The translations under genes were made by a program, and so were the position numbers. The notes under the pieces were generated by a model. It saw only the letters and a list, made by a program, of their open reading frames with translations, did no database searches and was not told where the DNA came from. DNA of 64,000 nucleotides from Mucor racemosus (lineage: Eukaryota > Mucoromycota > Mucoromycetes > Mucorales > Mucoraceae): positions 3,484,501 through 3,548,500 of the forward strand of contig JAPEHQ010000002.1 in the NCBI GenBank assembly GCA_027405735.1. The letters run 5' to 3'. The stretch's first letter is position 1, and the number at the start of each line of letters is the position of its first letter. This document shows positions 35,645-47,695 of the stretch, one piece after another.

Positions 35645-35858
35645 CAGATGATACGTTTGATACTACTGTAGATGGAACCAGCCAATTTGATTTATCTGAT
35701 TTGAATGCAAATACCGAGGAACCATTTGTAAGTGCTTAAGTTGGTTCTAGTAATAAAGCATTGAATCAATTGGCTTGAGACAAAGAGGGTAAGAAAGCAG
35801 CAATAAGTTCCAGTGATAGCCATGTTTATATTTATGTTTATGATATTAGAGAGATAAG
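35645..35858 (+). pseudogene. Dynein intermediate chain C-terminal WD40 fragment (copy 2)
   Basis: A longer relic than copy 1. One frame reads FDTTVDGTSQFDLSDLNANT, followed by EEPFVSA, which resembles the penultimate WD repeat of dynein intermediate chain. After a TAA it continues as SSNKALNQLA, a TGA at the family Trp, DKEGKKAAISSSDSHVYIYV and YDIRE. It shares the extra Tyr-Ile/Val duplication in HVYIYVYD with copy 1, so the two derive from one already altered ancestor. Confidence 0.7.
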
Positions 35859-37945
35859 ACCAAACCTTAATGTAAATCACCTCTAGCGCAATAATTATAA
35901 CGTAAGGCTATATTATCATCAAATAAACTATCACACAATATTAACATGTATAAAGAGTTACAGTAATAAGCTTGACTCAAGTGGGTACAGCATCATTAAT
36001 TGTTGAAAAAGTTCCCAAGTATTATAAAATCTCTTATTTTTAAGACTCACAAGGCTTATAAACGGAATATTAATTTCGAAAATTATTTTTGTCCAGATCA
36101 TCAATTTTGACATTTTTTAATTTTTTTTTCTGATTTTGCAAATCTAGAGTTAATTATACTACCAATTATAAAAACAAAAAATATACACATATACAGAATT
36201 TAGTACTCTTTTGCTCAATAAAAAATAACAAGCCTGTTCATTGCAAAATATTACATGAAAATCCTTTAATCAAAAACCCGTTTTTGGGCCAAAAGTACAA
36301 AGTTTTATTAATTAGAATTTAATATTAAGCTTTTATAAAATGTGTATTAGTTATGGCTACAATTTTCTCTCACAATGTAGTATATTTAAACATTGATTTT
36401 GGTATCAAAATATGATTTTTCTTTTTTTTTGATCAAAATCATGAGTGTTGGTAAGGATAAAATGAGCCCCGAAAATGTCCGCTACAAAAACTGAATTTTC
36501 AGATCGTACGTGGTTAAATATAAGAAAAGCTTTTAAAAAAAGCGCTTTTTTATTTAAAACTTAGATATACCATAGTATAAGAGATTTAGCCATTCAATCT
36601 TGCTATGCTCAATTACGGCGTCGCTCTGGAGGCTCGCTCTTGCAATTTTTCAACGAATCTATGATACGACAGACGGTTTTTGTAATAGGAAAATGTAAAT
36701 TTCTATGTTAACAGATATTGCCTATTATTTTGTTTAGTTTATGATTCATGCGCTGTGATGCTGCTTTTACATTGGCTGAAATGTCGAATTTAACAGGTTT
36801 TTAATTGCGCTAAATAATTTAAAGCCTTGAAAATCCTTTTCTATGTGTGTTGTTTCTCTCTTTTTGTTTTCATATTTCAAGGATATATTTACCGTTTGTA
36901 AGGAATATTAGACTATCAAGCTTGTATTCTTTTTTTTTATCTGAATACACATGCTAACATAAGGGATTAATGTTTTTACTATAGGTAGTAGCAGTCTATA
37001 TTAGAAACTGATACTTTCGTTTAATCACATTCTAACATCAAATGTCATTATTTACTACTGTATTGTTGGACGTGTTTTTTGATTACCAGAGCAAATAGTT
37101 AAAGGCGATGATACTGTATTTATATGTACTCAATAAAAAGCCAGAATTGGCTAAAAACCCATGAAATGTTCCAGAAAAGTGATAAAATTTCAAATGATAT
37201 AGAAACAAAAAAAAAAGAATAATCTAATGCCTTGCCTAATAACCATAGTCTTGATCATAGCTATGCTTTAAAGCAAATCTTTTTACCGCTGACAATCGTA
37301 AACTAAAATTGTAAGTTCAAAGAAGGTTATTAATTTGTTTAAATTTTATGTGTGATAAAGTAACATATATAATCTTAGATTTGGCTTGCATATAAATTTA
37401 TGCAGTAAGTGTTATTTAAGTTTATGCTTTATGCTAGAGCAAAAACTATTGTTACTGTAAATATTATAGATATAAACATATTTACAAATAATGATAATCG
37501 TAAATATATCGGTTCTTGCATGTATTGCTTTACATCAACAACGTATTGAATTGCAGTATTGTCTATAATCTATATTAATAAAATCAGATGTAATTCAAAA
37601 ACCCATTATTCCAGTAAAAATTGCAAAACAAATTTAAGAACGGCACGATGCTTATTATGTACAAACCAATTTGTGCCCATACAATTAGCTCATTATGCTC
37701 ATGGTCAGATTTTATTATTATGCACACATGGGATTAATAATGTTATTATGCACACGGACAGACTCTATAATTCTGCACATACAGGGTTAGCATTGTGCTC
37801 GTGTGCAGTTTCTTTTGTTGTGCCCATGTGCATATTGTTATCTTTTTAACCATATTCAGTAGGCACAACAGCTCAGGCTATAGTCTGCAGCCCACCTGGG
37901 TACAACGAAACTATCTTGTGCAGCACAGGTCGACTGTAGTGATAT
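35750..37945 (+). repeat. Segmental duplication, unit C2 (2.2 kb)
   Basis: Direct-repeat partner of 29885-32362, offset by about 5.87 kb. It is nearly identical over 35901-36676 and noticeably less so on both sides. Its right end carries the same GTTGTGCCCATGTGCAT and CAGCCCACCTGG words as C1. Confidence 0.85.
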
Positions 37946-38927
37946 GTTTAGCCATGTTTTATTTCAACCCCCATTTTGAATAATTATAATGACAAAACCA
38001 TCAAATCCGTCAGAATTATACATCAAATAAATTAGGTCTTGTTTTTCCATGACAAGGGTGCGTCAAAATTTCGTAGGTTTTTATGTAAAAACCCTTGTGC
38101 TACGGATTTATTGCTACACCATACATGGTATTTTGTTCATAAGAATACTTTTAAGGGCCAAATACGAAAGAATTTATGCTGTAAATCTGCTGGTGAAGGC
38201 TGATCCAACTATCATAGAAAAATAATGTACTAACAGTGAATTCCTAAACATACAAATTTATTCTGTGCAAGCTATTTGGAAGCATGATGTTTAGTGGGAA
38301 CCGTTACGGATATCAGTCGCTTAAAACTATTCAAATTCAAACAAAAGTTGAACATGGTTCTGACAGGTTTGAAGACTCAAAAGGGTCGACGAATATGCTT
38401 CTATAATAAGAAAAGACATTTGATCCATATATCAATCACTCCATATGTTTTTCAGACTCTTTTTGTGTTGTTTAAATAGTTCAGGAATTTAAAGGTCTCG
38501 TTGTTATATCAGAATCTAGATATAGCGCTACAGTAGTCGTATTATCAGGATATTATTATTATTACACCATTAATAGCTGTTGTATCACTTAATAATCTCT
38601 TCTATATATAAACTCATTCTCTACATTGACTAAAACCATACTTTTTACTTTTGTCTAATTCTTATTAGTTTTGGTAAAACATCCGCATTTTATTTATCTG
38701 TAAAATGAACTAAGTTAGTAGATTCCCATCATGAAATACCTAAATTAAATGTCATCTCATTGGAGCCATGCTATTAAAGATAAGATTGTATAGTAAATAG
38801 ACAATTGTATGAAGATAGCAAGGGTATAATACTCGAATAAGAGATGTTAAAATACTAAAGTAATGTGGGATATCCCAAATAAAAAACGCAAAAAGTACAT
38901 ACTTATCAAGTAGAACAAGTAAGGGCT
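37946..38927. other. Intergenic, no gene
   Basis: AT-rich. A short inverted pair ACAAGGGT/ACCCTTGT lies at about 38053-38097. Nothing else supported. Confidence 0.4.
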
Positions 38928-39170
38928 GTTCTGAAAGTATGATTGGCAAAATATATTTAAAACGCCGCTATTGATCCACCAAATCAATAACCAAACAACC
39001 CAACATTTATACTTAAAATTAATGAAATCGTTGGCAATTGCAATACAATTGCTAGATAGTAAATAATCGCCAAATAATATAAATAGAGATGTAAAATAAC
39101 CATTTTATTATTGCAAATTATCCATATTTTAATAAAGAAGGATTTTAACAGTATTCTTTATCGCTTTTTT
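38928..39170 (+). repeat. LTR-like element with Gypsy-type promoter module
   Basis: ATATAAATAGAG at about 39077-39088, then AATAAAGAAGGATTTTAACAG at about 39131, mirrors the order and words of the leader of the Gypsy element at 4937-5200 (ATATAAATAGAG, AATAAAGAAGGATTTAAAC). The rest of U3 does not align, and no target duplication could be fixed, so ends are approximate. Confidence 0.4.
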
Positions 39171-39477
39171 ACACCCTTATGTTACTGTATATAAAAATGT
39201 GCAGCAAGCTATACAGTAAGTGCGTTTTTGTAATGGTTTTCTCAACACACAGTATACTATGGACGTTTCTCTTCGAGATCAACATGTCTCGTGTAAAATT
39301 GGACGTTATCAGGATTAAAATTCATTGAGATAAGGCTTCTGTTGTTGATTTCTTGCGGTTGTAAAAAGTAGATTTCAGATGGTTTTAAATGGTTTTCGAA
39401 TGTTTTTGCCCAATGTTGTGTCAAATTATGTAACATCTTCAAATAAGATAGATCCAACTCTAAGCTACCCTGCATTT
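39171..39477. other. Possible LINE-derived fragment before family A copy 2
   Basis: GGTTGTAAAAAGTAGATTTC at 39358 resembles GGTTGTGAAAAGTAGATATC at 47627 in the LINE relic that also precedes a family A repeat, suggesting a shared LINE tail. No intact gene. Confidence 0.3.
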
Positions 39478-40655
39478 TTGTTTCAACGAAAAATATTGAT
39501 TTTTCGTCGAGATAATTAAAGTAATAATTCTTATCACAGCTTATAACCTATCTTAACGGGGTCTCAAAATTGATATGAAAAAATGTATGAAAAATAATTC
39601 AAAAACCAAAATTGTTTAATGGCTCCTGAACTGCAAACTAACTCGACCTAGCGTATTAAATACTTTTTGTACAGTTTTGCATTTTGCATCCATTTAAATA
39701 AAAATTAGACAAACATTCCACATTAAATTGTGCGCAAAATGCAATTGAAATGTTGGAGATTTTTGGAGGATACACATCACTTTTTATAAGCATATGCAAA
39801 ATATAATTTACTGAAATAATGCACAAAACAATTATCCATTGATCGAGCTATTGCAAAAGCTTCCAGCTAAATTTGTGGTAGAGAAAACAAGATTTTTGTG
39901 CAATTTTTTTTCAGTTTCAGAATTTGGGATGAGGGTATACAAGGGGAAATGGAAGCTTAAAATGAAAGTGCCTTTTTGTACAAATTTTTGAGGGTATCTC
40001 CACGAAAATTCAATATTTTGAAAAACTCTCAATTGGATCCGAGAGAGCTTAACGAGCTGAATGACATGAAGGCAAAAAAATGTTGCTCGATTTAACCAAT
40101 ATTTTGAGATCTATTATGGAAATGCCAAAAAAATGAAAAAAATAAAAATGCTCAAATTTTTTTATATTAAAATATGTTATAGAGCACTTTAAAACAAGTA
40201 AGTTTTATTATTGATATAAGTTAGTATAGTTTAATTATTTGTAGAGATATGAAGCTTCAAAGTTTTCAATCCTTTAGCAGTAAAATACGCGTAAAGATCT
40301 GAAACATTAGAGCTGAAAAATTAATACCAAATGTAAAAAGTAGAATATTTCCGGATAATTGTTTTTGGAATAAAGGTGAGCATCTCAGGTACATTGGCAC
40401 ATATTTTTTTCTTGGTGTTATTTAGTGAAAAATAAAGTTGGGCAGGGATGAAAAGTGAGACCCAATTTTTAAGGAAAATGCAGTAAATTATACGTGTTTT
40501 TGAGTCTTCTGAGAGATATGAAATAAATTCTGAAACAGGTAAGATAATGCAACCAATTCATATCTATTTATTAATGTATAGTGTATATCCTAAAGAATGT
40601 TCATTATGAGGTTAGTTATAGAAAGAAGGCATGCTCTGATTTTGAAGATTGAAAC
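39478..40655 (+). repeat. Family A repeat, copy 2 (uninterrupted)
   Basis: Aligns with copy 3 from GTTTCA(A/G)CGAAAAATA to AGGTTAGTTATAGAAAGAAGG and with the two halves of copy 1. It holds the undisturbed GAATTTGGGATGAGG that marks the solo-LTR insertion point in copy 1. Its translated segment has a frameshift compared with copies 1 and 3. Confidence 0.8.
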
Positions 40656-40766
40656 TATCAATTTTTTTTTGACAATTCAAATTTAATATTACTATATGTA
40701 AATTCTTGAAAATAATGCCCAAAGGTATGTACAGGCCTCTGTCAATTTATTATTTACCATTATGCA

Positions 40767-40878
40767 TGTTGTATTCCACCAAGTACCATACTTTATCACC
40801 GTCAACAGTATCAATACATTTTACAATCTATTAACTACGATATGTATTGAAGTACAAAATCTTGATATCGGATATAGT
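40767..40878 (+). mobile_element. Truncated family B LTR (left 112 bp)
   Basis: TGTTGTATTCCACCAAGTACC through CTTGATATCGGATATA matches the start of the family B LTRs (33134, 34725). Similarity stops at about 40878, where LINE ORF1-like sequence begins. Confidence 0.75.
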
Positions 40879-40884
40879 ATCACC

Positions 40885-41998
40885 CCTTACATCGTCGCTA
40901 AAGAATCTAACAGTACTTTGATTAAGATTACTGATATTGCAGATACTCACGCTTTAAAAGAATTTTTGTTTTCATATAACACCACTTACGAAAATCATAC
41001 GTTCTATGATGCTTTACTCCAGGTACGCAAGTATTTGCAACGTACCTTTATCGAGACCTGCTGAGACACCGAATCTGAAGTTTACAAGAACCTCGTTTTT
41101 TTGTGACCATGAAATGGACGAATCCATTGTTATCAAAGACTATCCTAGTTTCCCAAATGACGCCAAAGTCCAGTGCGTTCATATTGACAATCTCCCTTTG
41201 AAACACCCTCGTGTTTTACGCGATCTTCTCCAACAACGAGTCTCCTCCCTAGATGAAGTCTTGGACCTGGGCCTCCATCTAGATGGACAATTGTTCTATG
41301 GTTCTGGTTATGTTGTCCTTAACCTTAATACCGAGCGCCCTATCAAAGAGAAACTCTCTCGCGAACTTCCCTTGACCGAAGAGAGCAGAAAATTACTCTT
41401 AAAATGAGATGATATGCCTCAATACTGTCGTTACTTCCAGAGCCCTGATCATTGTAATGATGACGACTGCACGGAACTTTGTAATTTGATGATATGCCAT
41501 ACATGTGATGTCAAGGGCCATATTAGTAACATGTGCCCTCGTTTGAACACCTCCTTTAATGTACCAAGCAAAGTCATTATTGTCGCTTCCATGAAGCCTC
41601 GTAAATCTAGGAACAAGGCATCCTTTTCTTATAAAGTTAAAGATGCTGCGCACTCAATATCTTCCACGCCTACCCTACTAGCCTCTTCTTCAAAGAGTAA
41701 CGCCAGATTAGCTATGACTAATCCTTTTCCTAAAGATATCGACATGCAGGAACATCCTGAACACCTCGATCACCTCACCACTTAATGTAAAATTAGCCCT
41801 TTAGCAGTGGACACTACTACGGACAAAGTTCATCGCCAACGCTCAGATGTGGATGATTCTTCTTCTCCTGATGCCAAACGACTCAACCCTTCTACCTTGG
41901 AACTCGTCCTCAATGGACGCATACCTTCCACTAGAGTTAGTCATGATGATAGCACCTGCAGTAGTAACCGCAAAGCTATGGCCATTAACCAAATTTAA
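40885..41998 (+). pseudogene. LINE copy 1, ORF1 (nucleic-acid-binding) remnant
   Basis: Broken ORF1 of a non-LTR retrotransposon. A frameshift at about 41050 separates the first part (40885-41064) from the rest. A TGA at 41405-41407 and a TAA at 41783-41785 interrupt an otherwise continuous frame to 41998. A CCHC zinc knuckle, CHTCDVKGHISNMC (C-x2-C-x4-H-x4-C), lies at about 41492-41533, as in LINE ORF1 proteins that coat element RNA. The last segment is Ser/Asp-rich. Confidence 0.72.
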
Positions 41999-42000
41999 TA

Positions 42001-42545
42001 ATGAATGGTACCACCACTCTCAATATCGCCACGCTCAGTTGTAGAAGCCTGGTGAATCAGCAAATTCCGCATTTCATTCGTTATGTCCGTCTCACAGGTA
42101 GCGACATTTTCTTCTTCCAAGAAACAAAAATAGTCAATGATAGTCATCAAGGCTATATAAATACACTATTTGAAGGAAAATCATCCACGTTTTGGAACCA
42201 ATTTTGGACTCTCTCCCTATATCACACCCAAAGAAATGCATTGTATCGACTTTCTCAGCGTAAAATTTTTACCAAGCTATATCGTTCACAATGCAACCCG
42301 GCTAAAAACGACCCTCACTGCTGCGTATGCTTAACCATCGTTAAATTTACTAACCGTTTATTCTTTTACTGTAGGAAAAAAACGACTCTTCTGGGATAAT
42401 GTCATTCAAGAATACGTATGGCCGGATACTTCCTTAGGAATAATCATTCAGAGCCTAATCTCCCTGAATTTTTATGCTGTTAAAGTCCTAGTCGGTACCA
42501 CCACCCTCAAACCCTCCCACTTTTTCATTTAGATAAAATAACCAT
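42001..42545 (+). pseudogene. LINE copy 1, ORF2 with internal deletion (EN start joined to zf-RVT end)
   Basis: The ATG lies 2 bp after the ORF1 stop. The first 50 or so codons match an AP-endonuclease start (LNIATLSCRSL, then GSDIFFFQETKI). After about 42180 the sequence becomes the C-terminal part of LINE ORF2: RNALYRLSQRKIFTKLYRS, then a zf-RVT-type C..C..F..C array. The frame is open across the junction, so almost all of the endonuclease and the whole reverse transcriptase are gone by an in-frame deletion. One extra base in the A run near 42376 breaks the frame just before the terminal FWDNVIQEYVWPD. Confidence 0.72.
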
Positions 42546-43263
42546 TTATGTATTTTCCTTGTTGAGCACGGCTTAATTCAGACTCCTCATCAGAATTTAC
42601 GTGCAGCAAATAAAACTCATTTAAAAACAAAAATTATGCCACTTTGGAAATTTTCCATGACTTTTTCGCATATTCCTCAAAAAACTACTATGTAAATCTA
42701 CATAGCTTATTAACAGTTATAAGTTGAACATGCGACTCTGCGTCGAATGGTAATACTGGCTTAAAATGTTCCCACCAAAAAAACTGCTCAATTTTGAAAA
42801 ATAAAAATAATGGTTTTATGCACAAAAGTCTATTTTATGAATAATAAACAGCTAAATAAATAATTTTAAATAAATTACCAAAAAATTCTGGTCATTTTGA
42901 GCTTAGAAAAGCCTTAATAGAAATTGCAATTTTTAGGGTCAAATTACCAATTAAACGAAATCGACTGATTTTTGCCTGTATCTGTAAGGGTTTGGAGGTG
43001 GATCCTGATCATGTTTTTTATGACCCCAAAAATCTGAGAAAAAAATATAGCAAGACGGTATCTAATCCAGGAAATATTTTGACCAAATTTGAGCTTCAGG
43101 TTCGTGCAAAAAGTACATAAAACAATTCTTTAGAAATATCAATTTTATGCTAAATTTATTAGAATTATGCGTAGTGAAAGGTATATATTGCATAATGTGA
43201 ATGTATTTCTATACTCTACTATATCCATTTGGTTAGGAGGTAATGAACGATATTGGCATTTCA

Positions 43264-43297
43264 TATTATTTTATATTATTTTATATTATTTTATATT
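43264..43297. repeat. 10-bp tandem repeat ATTATTTTAT
   Basis: About 3.4 perfect units of ATTATTTTAT in an AT-rich region. Confidence 0.8.
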
Positions 43298-44062
43298 GAG
43301 GCGCCTATTTTTATAGCTTTATTTTCTCTGAAGTCAGCTAGGTGGATTAAATTCTGGTCTTTCTTCATGTTATCTAAAGCATTTACTCTCTGGTAAAGAT
43401 TAATCTATGATGAAATTGGTTTTTGACCTCGTCTTTATAAAACCACTTCAGTGAAATATTCTACTCCAATATGTAACATATTTTCAAAGAATATTTTGGA
43501 GCATCCAAATCAAAATAAACCAAATTATGAAGATGATAACATATTGAAAGACATATTTATATAGCAACTACATTTTTTTATTTAATTAATGTGAATTATT
43601 TATACATTTACATATGATGTTCATAGAAGACGTTATAAAATTTAAAGATCAAGCAAGATATTTTATTATTTATTCATTAAAAAAAAAGGGATTTTCATTT
43701 AAATTATTATAAAAAATGAACTCTTCTTGGCTTCTCAAAGTGAATTGAATTCACAATGATACTGACAGAAACAACTACGGGAAAGTGAGAGTTCAGTCTG
43801 TTTCCAAAAATTAAAGGGTCGTAGAAGTAACCATATTGATAAGCCCAAAATTGTTATACCTCGGCACGCGCATAATCACACATTCTGGACAACAAGTAAT
43901 GGAAGCAAATCGGATACAACACGACTAGTACTCCCTCACCTAGGGAGAATCACGAAAAGGTACAGCCAATCTAGCATAAAAGTAAATATATTAGCAAAAG
44001 TGGATAATTATAGGGATATTAAAGTATACTTGCCTTACACCATAATAACTATTCAGTTTTGT

Positions 44063-44196
44063 ACCTTGAACCTGGAGTTTTGAGCCTGGAGTCTTGAGCC
44101 TGGAGCCTTGAACCTTGAATCTTGAGCCTGGAGCCTTAAACCTTGACTCTTGAACCTTGAGTCTTGAACCTTGAGTCTTGAACCTGAGTCTTGAGT
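44063..44196. repeat. 14-bp minisatellite, unit TTGAACCTTGAGTC
   Basis: About 9.5 units with variants (GAACCTGGAGT, GAGCCTGGAGCC, AAACCTTGACTC). The unit length is not a multiple of three, and the open frame on the minus strand (43991-44284) is a by-product of the repeat rather than a gene. Confidence 0.9.
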
Positions 44197-46224
44197 TGTG
44201 ATGAAGGATGAAAAGAAAAAATATGGAAATGGGATGAATATTTGCCTTGTTTATATACATTTTTCTCTCAGTAAAAGCTGACAAAAGAGTTGATACAAAC
44301 TCCCACGGATAGAATGCATTGTTTTTTTGAAGCGTTTTTTAAGCTACCGTTTACTTTATACATCCAAAATAACATTATTGAATTCCCCATAAAATTTCCT
44401 ACAAAACCATATACTTTTTATTTCATTGACTTGCTTTGTTCTCTTGTAAATTGACCATTTGCATTCTTATCTTGCTTTCCCTAGGGGGGTTTGTTTACGT
44501 TTTGTATATTTTTTCCCATGAGTTTGAATTCAGGACCCGGAAAAAATTATTATAGATATACGTTGATTGAAACCAGGCCAAAAAAAGTAATGTTTATAAA
44601 AATTGGGCGTTTCTCGATAGGAAATAATTTTGTATAGCAAGTGTAACATGTTTAAGAAGGTTTCCATATGATAGTGCAAATTGGCCTTAATTCTAGACAA
44701 AGCAATCGATATGGTGGTACATGTTCTAGAATATAACTGTTATTTATGATGAATAAAACATAATCCAATTTATGCAGTGATCCAACTTTATATCTTGTCC
44801 AAATATAAATTATATGGCCATGCTATATACTGTCCTATCAAGCAATATATAATATTAGTATTATATAGGAATAGCTCGGAGAGCCAGAAAGGATGATCTG
44901 CTGTGGATTGTTGTTTCAGTAATGCTTGTTTTATTCAAAATGCTATCCATAATAACTTGAATAATTAAAATGATTTAATTTATGTTGATTTAGATAGTTT
45001 ATGGGAAAGTTATTTTAAAGAGAAGATGCAGGCATCAAGCTAGGATAGAGTTTTGAGAGTCTTGTTTTTAATTGGAGATGCCAATTCTTGAAAGATGCTT
45101 TGAGTTTTATACCAGCAATATGAGATTACTTTAGAGAAATGAAGATAGAAGATAGAAGATAGCCGTGTGCAGAGATGGAAAGATTTGTAGTGAATGTTTA
45201 TAGCTTTTGGTAGAGGTTTCTAGCTTTAGTTTCAAAGGTTTGTAGAGATTTTTGTCTTTTATCAGTAGCATGCAGTCAATAGAAGTAATTTGTAGCAATA
45301 AATGTAGGCTTGTTTGATTGTTTGATTGTTTGTTTTGTTGTTTTCTGGTCGATTAGATTTTTTTTTGATTTTTTTAAAATAAAAAAAGATACCATATCAA
45401 CAATTAATCACGAGGTCAAATGAATGTATAATCTTGTGTAAACAAAGTGTATAAATTGAATAGTAGTACAATTTAATAGAGCGTTTTCGACGGCAGACCC
45501 TAGGAATATGTTCTATAAAGTGGGCTTTTTCTTTTCTTTACCTTGTATACATTGTTCTTAATTGAGTACAAAAGCAGAGTATTATTGCAAGCAGTTATCG
45601 ATAAAACGGTTTACAGCTTTTTTTTTATAGGTTTATTCCCATCCAATCAACATTTTATGATTATCGAAACCCACTAAAGAAGGTAAAGGCTTGTTGATCA
45701 ATAATCATGAGATTATTTACAAAAATTTAGTACTTCCACTCTGAACGAATCAAAACAAAGTGTAATGAATCTCTTTTTATCCATCCAAAAAAAGAGTATT
45801 CACATGTTAAAAGAATAGAGACTCCCTTTTTGTAATGATAGTGTTTGAAATGATCAACTGAATGGCAAACTGATTGAAGGAGAAACCATTCAAAAAGGTT
45901 AATCAATTGATACGCCTCCAACATGTCCTGCATCATATACATATCAAATAAGGTTAGCTAGTAGAGTTTTAAATAGTCTTTGGAAAGGCAGGAAGAAAGA
46001 GGTTGTTAATACTATCGCTATAACTATCCCAACTACCCATACTACTGCTTTTATCATAAAATCTTCGATTCTCAGATAATGGTATAAACGTCTTTAGGCA
46101 TTTTTATTCTGTCTTTGAATCAGATTATTTAATATTTAACTTTGCCGAAATACTATCAAACTATGATAGTATACCCTCTTATTTTTTTTTGCTCCATCAA
46201 TTAGGCAACAGTTTACTTTTATAA

Positions 46225-47695
46225 GAGATGTTTCAAGTTTTGACGGTATAATTTGGCATTGAAATCATATTCAACCACCGACTTTTTGGTGATCGTCAAA
46301 TTAGAAAAAATGCCACTTCTACTCAACGGGGCCAAAGTAATTGGAAGGCAACCTCATTCCTAGCCAAGATGCCAACTTACCGTCGCGGACTGCATCCATA
46401 CATTGAAGACATCTTTGAGTCACATTTGTCTTCAGGCCTCTCTGATCCTACCAGTAATTCGGCTCAACAATTATGGGACAATATTAAAGAGGAAATCGCA
46501 AATTATTCCAAATATTTTCAATTAGATCACAAATCTTGGCTCAACATATCCATTAAGAAACTCCCATCAAAACGCAATTAAATCCTACAGAACTACTGTA
46601 TATACACACTATAATTCTTTCGACGCTGTTACCTTCCTTAGAAGGACTCTTAGGTCAACTACAGAAAGAACATGCACAGATCGAAATAATACTTAAAGCT
46701 GGTAAACTTTGGAGGGAGAACGGCGATAGATCTCCTGAATTATTTAAGCGGTCGTCTTCCTCTCGGGAGGCCTAACGGAATACTCCTCATCTCTACAACG
46801 CCCAAGGACATCTCACCACCACTCATGAGGAAAAGGTAGATGTAATCCACCACCAGTTTTACTCTGATCTCCACCACCCGCCATCCAGCTGCAAAAGACA
46901 TCGTACTTGATATCTATAACCAAGCGTTAGCACATGCCATTATCCCGGTATCTTGGAGCATAAGAATCATGCCCCTACTACCAAAGAAAGGCAATCCCGC
47001 TCAAATTGGTAACCATCGTCACCTCCAACTGGTCAACTGCGATGACAAAATCTTTACGCGATTACTTAATAGGCGTCTCATGTCTGTAGCTGAGACGATT
47101 ATCAACCCCATTAACGAGGCTTTATGCCAGGTCGTAGCATTGCTTCCAATGGTTTGCGAGCCTTTATGATCCTTGACGATGCAGTATCCAATTATGCTAA
47201 TGGATTTGAATTAGGTTTATTGTTGGATCAGCAAAACGCTTATGGCAGAGTGAACTTAGACCACTTACAAAGAGTAATGCTTCATCACGGTTTTCCACCC
47301 ACAATCGTTACATCCACATATACCTTGTTCCGGAACAACAGCATCGTCCTCAATGACAATGCACACATGTTCACGCGCACGGTTCCCAAGCTCCGAGGTC
47401 TGAAACAGGGTGATCCAATCTCCTGTATTTTATATACCCTTGGTCTTGAACCTCTACTACGCAGTATATTGGATGATGAACGGATTAAAGGTGACCACTT
47501 CACCGCTGACATTCCCTTCATTCCCCCACTTTTTCCTCCTGTGAAGCTCCTCAGTTATGCTGATTATATCTTGCTCTTTTTATATGATGTTCACGATGTA
47601 GAATTTGCCGCCGTTTACTTTTTTACGGTTGTGAAAAGTAGATATCAGATGTTTTCTTCCAATATTGAGTCGAAGTACGTAAAACATTAAAGAAG
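46225..47695 (+). pseudogene. LINE copy 2, reverse transcriptase remnant
   Basis: ORF2 fragments in several frames. They include a segment (46300-46581) with GQSNWKATSFLAKMPTYRRG and HPYIEDIFESHL; a degraded linker with KAGKLWRENGDRSPELFKRS; an RT finger region (46885-47130) with MPLLPKKGNPAQIGNHRHLQ and IFTRLLNRRL; and a palm region (47124-47690) with MPGRSIASNGLRAFMILDDA, LRGLKQGDPIS and YADYILLF. The catalytic YxDD motif is changed to YADY, and there are multiple frameshifts plus a deletion between linker and fingers. It is 5' truncated. The family may be the same as copy 1, but the two do not overlap enough to prove it. Confidence 0.8.

Larger units (their letters stand above)
42546..46224. 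other. 3.7-kb repeat-rich region without genes
   Basis: Between the two LINE copies. It holds a 10-bp tandem array (43264-43297) and a 14-bp minisatellite (44063-44196). No conserved coding sequence was seen on either strand. Confidence 0.5.

Noticed and set aside
41807..42044. Separate small genes at the end of LINE ORF1
   Set aside because: The frame is continuous with ORF1 apart from a stop codon and belongs to the same broken element.
43991..44284. Open frame on the minus strand across the minisatellite
   Set aside because: The translation is simply the 14-bp repeat read in successive frames; no evidence of a gene.
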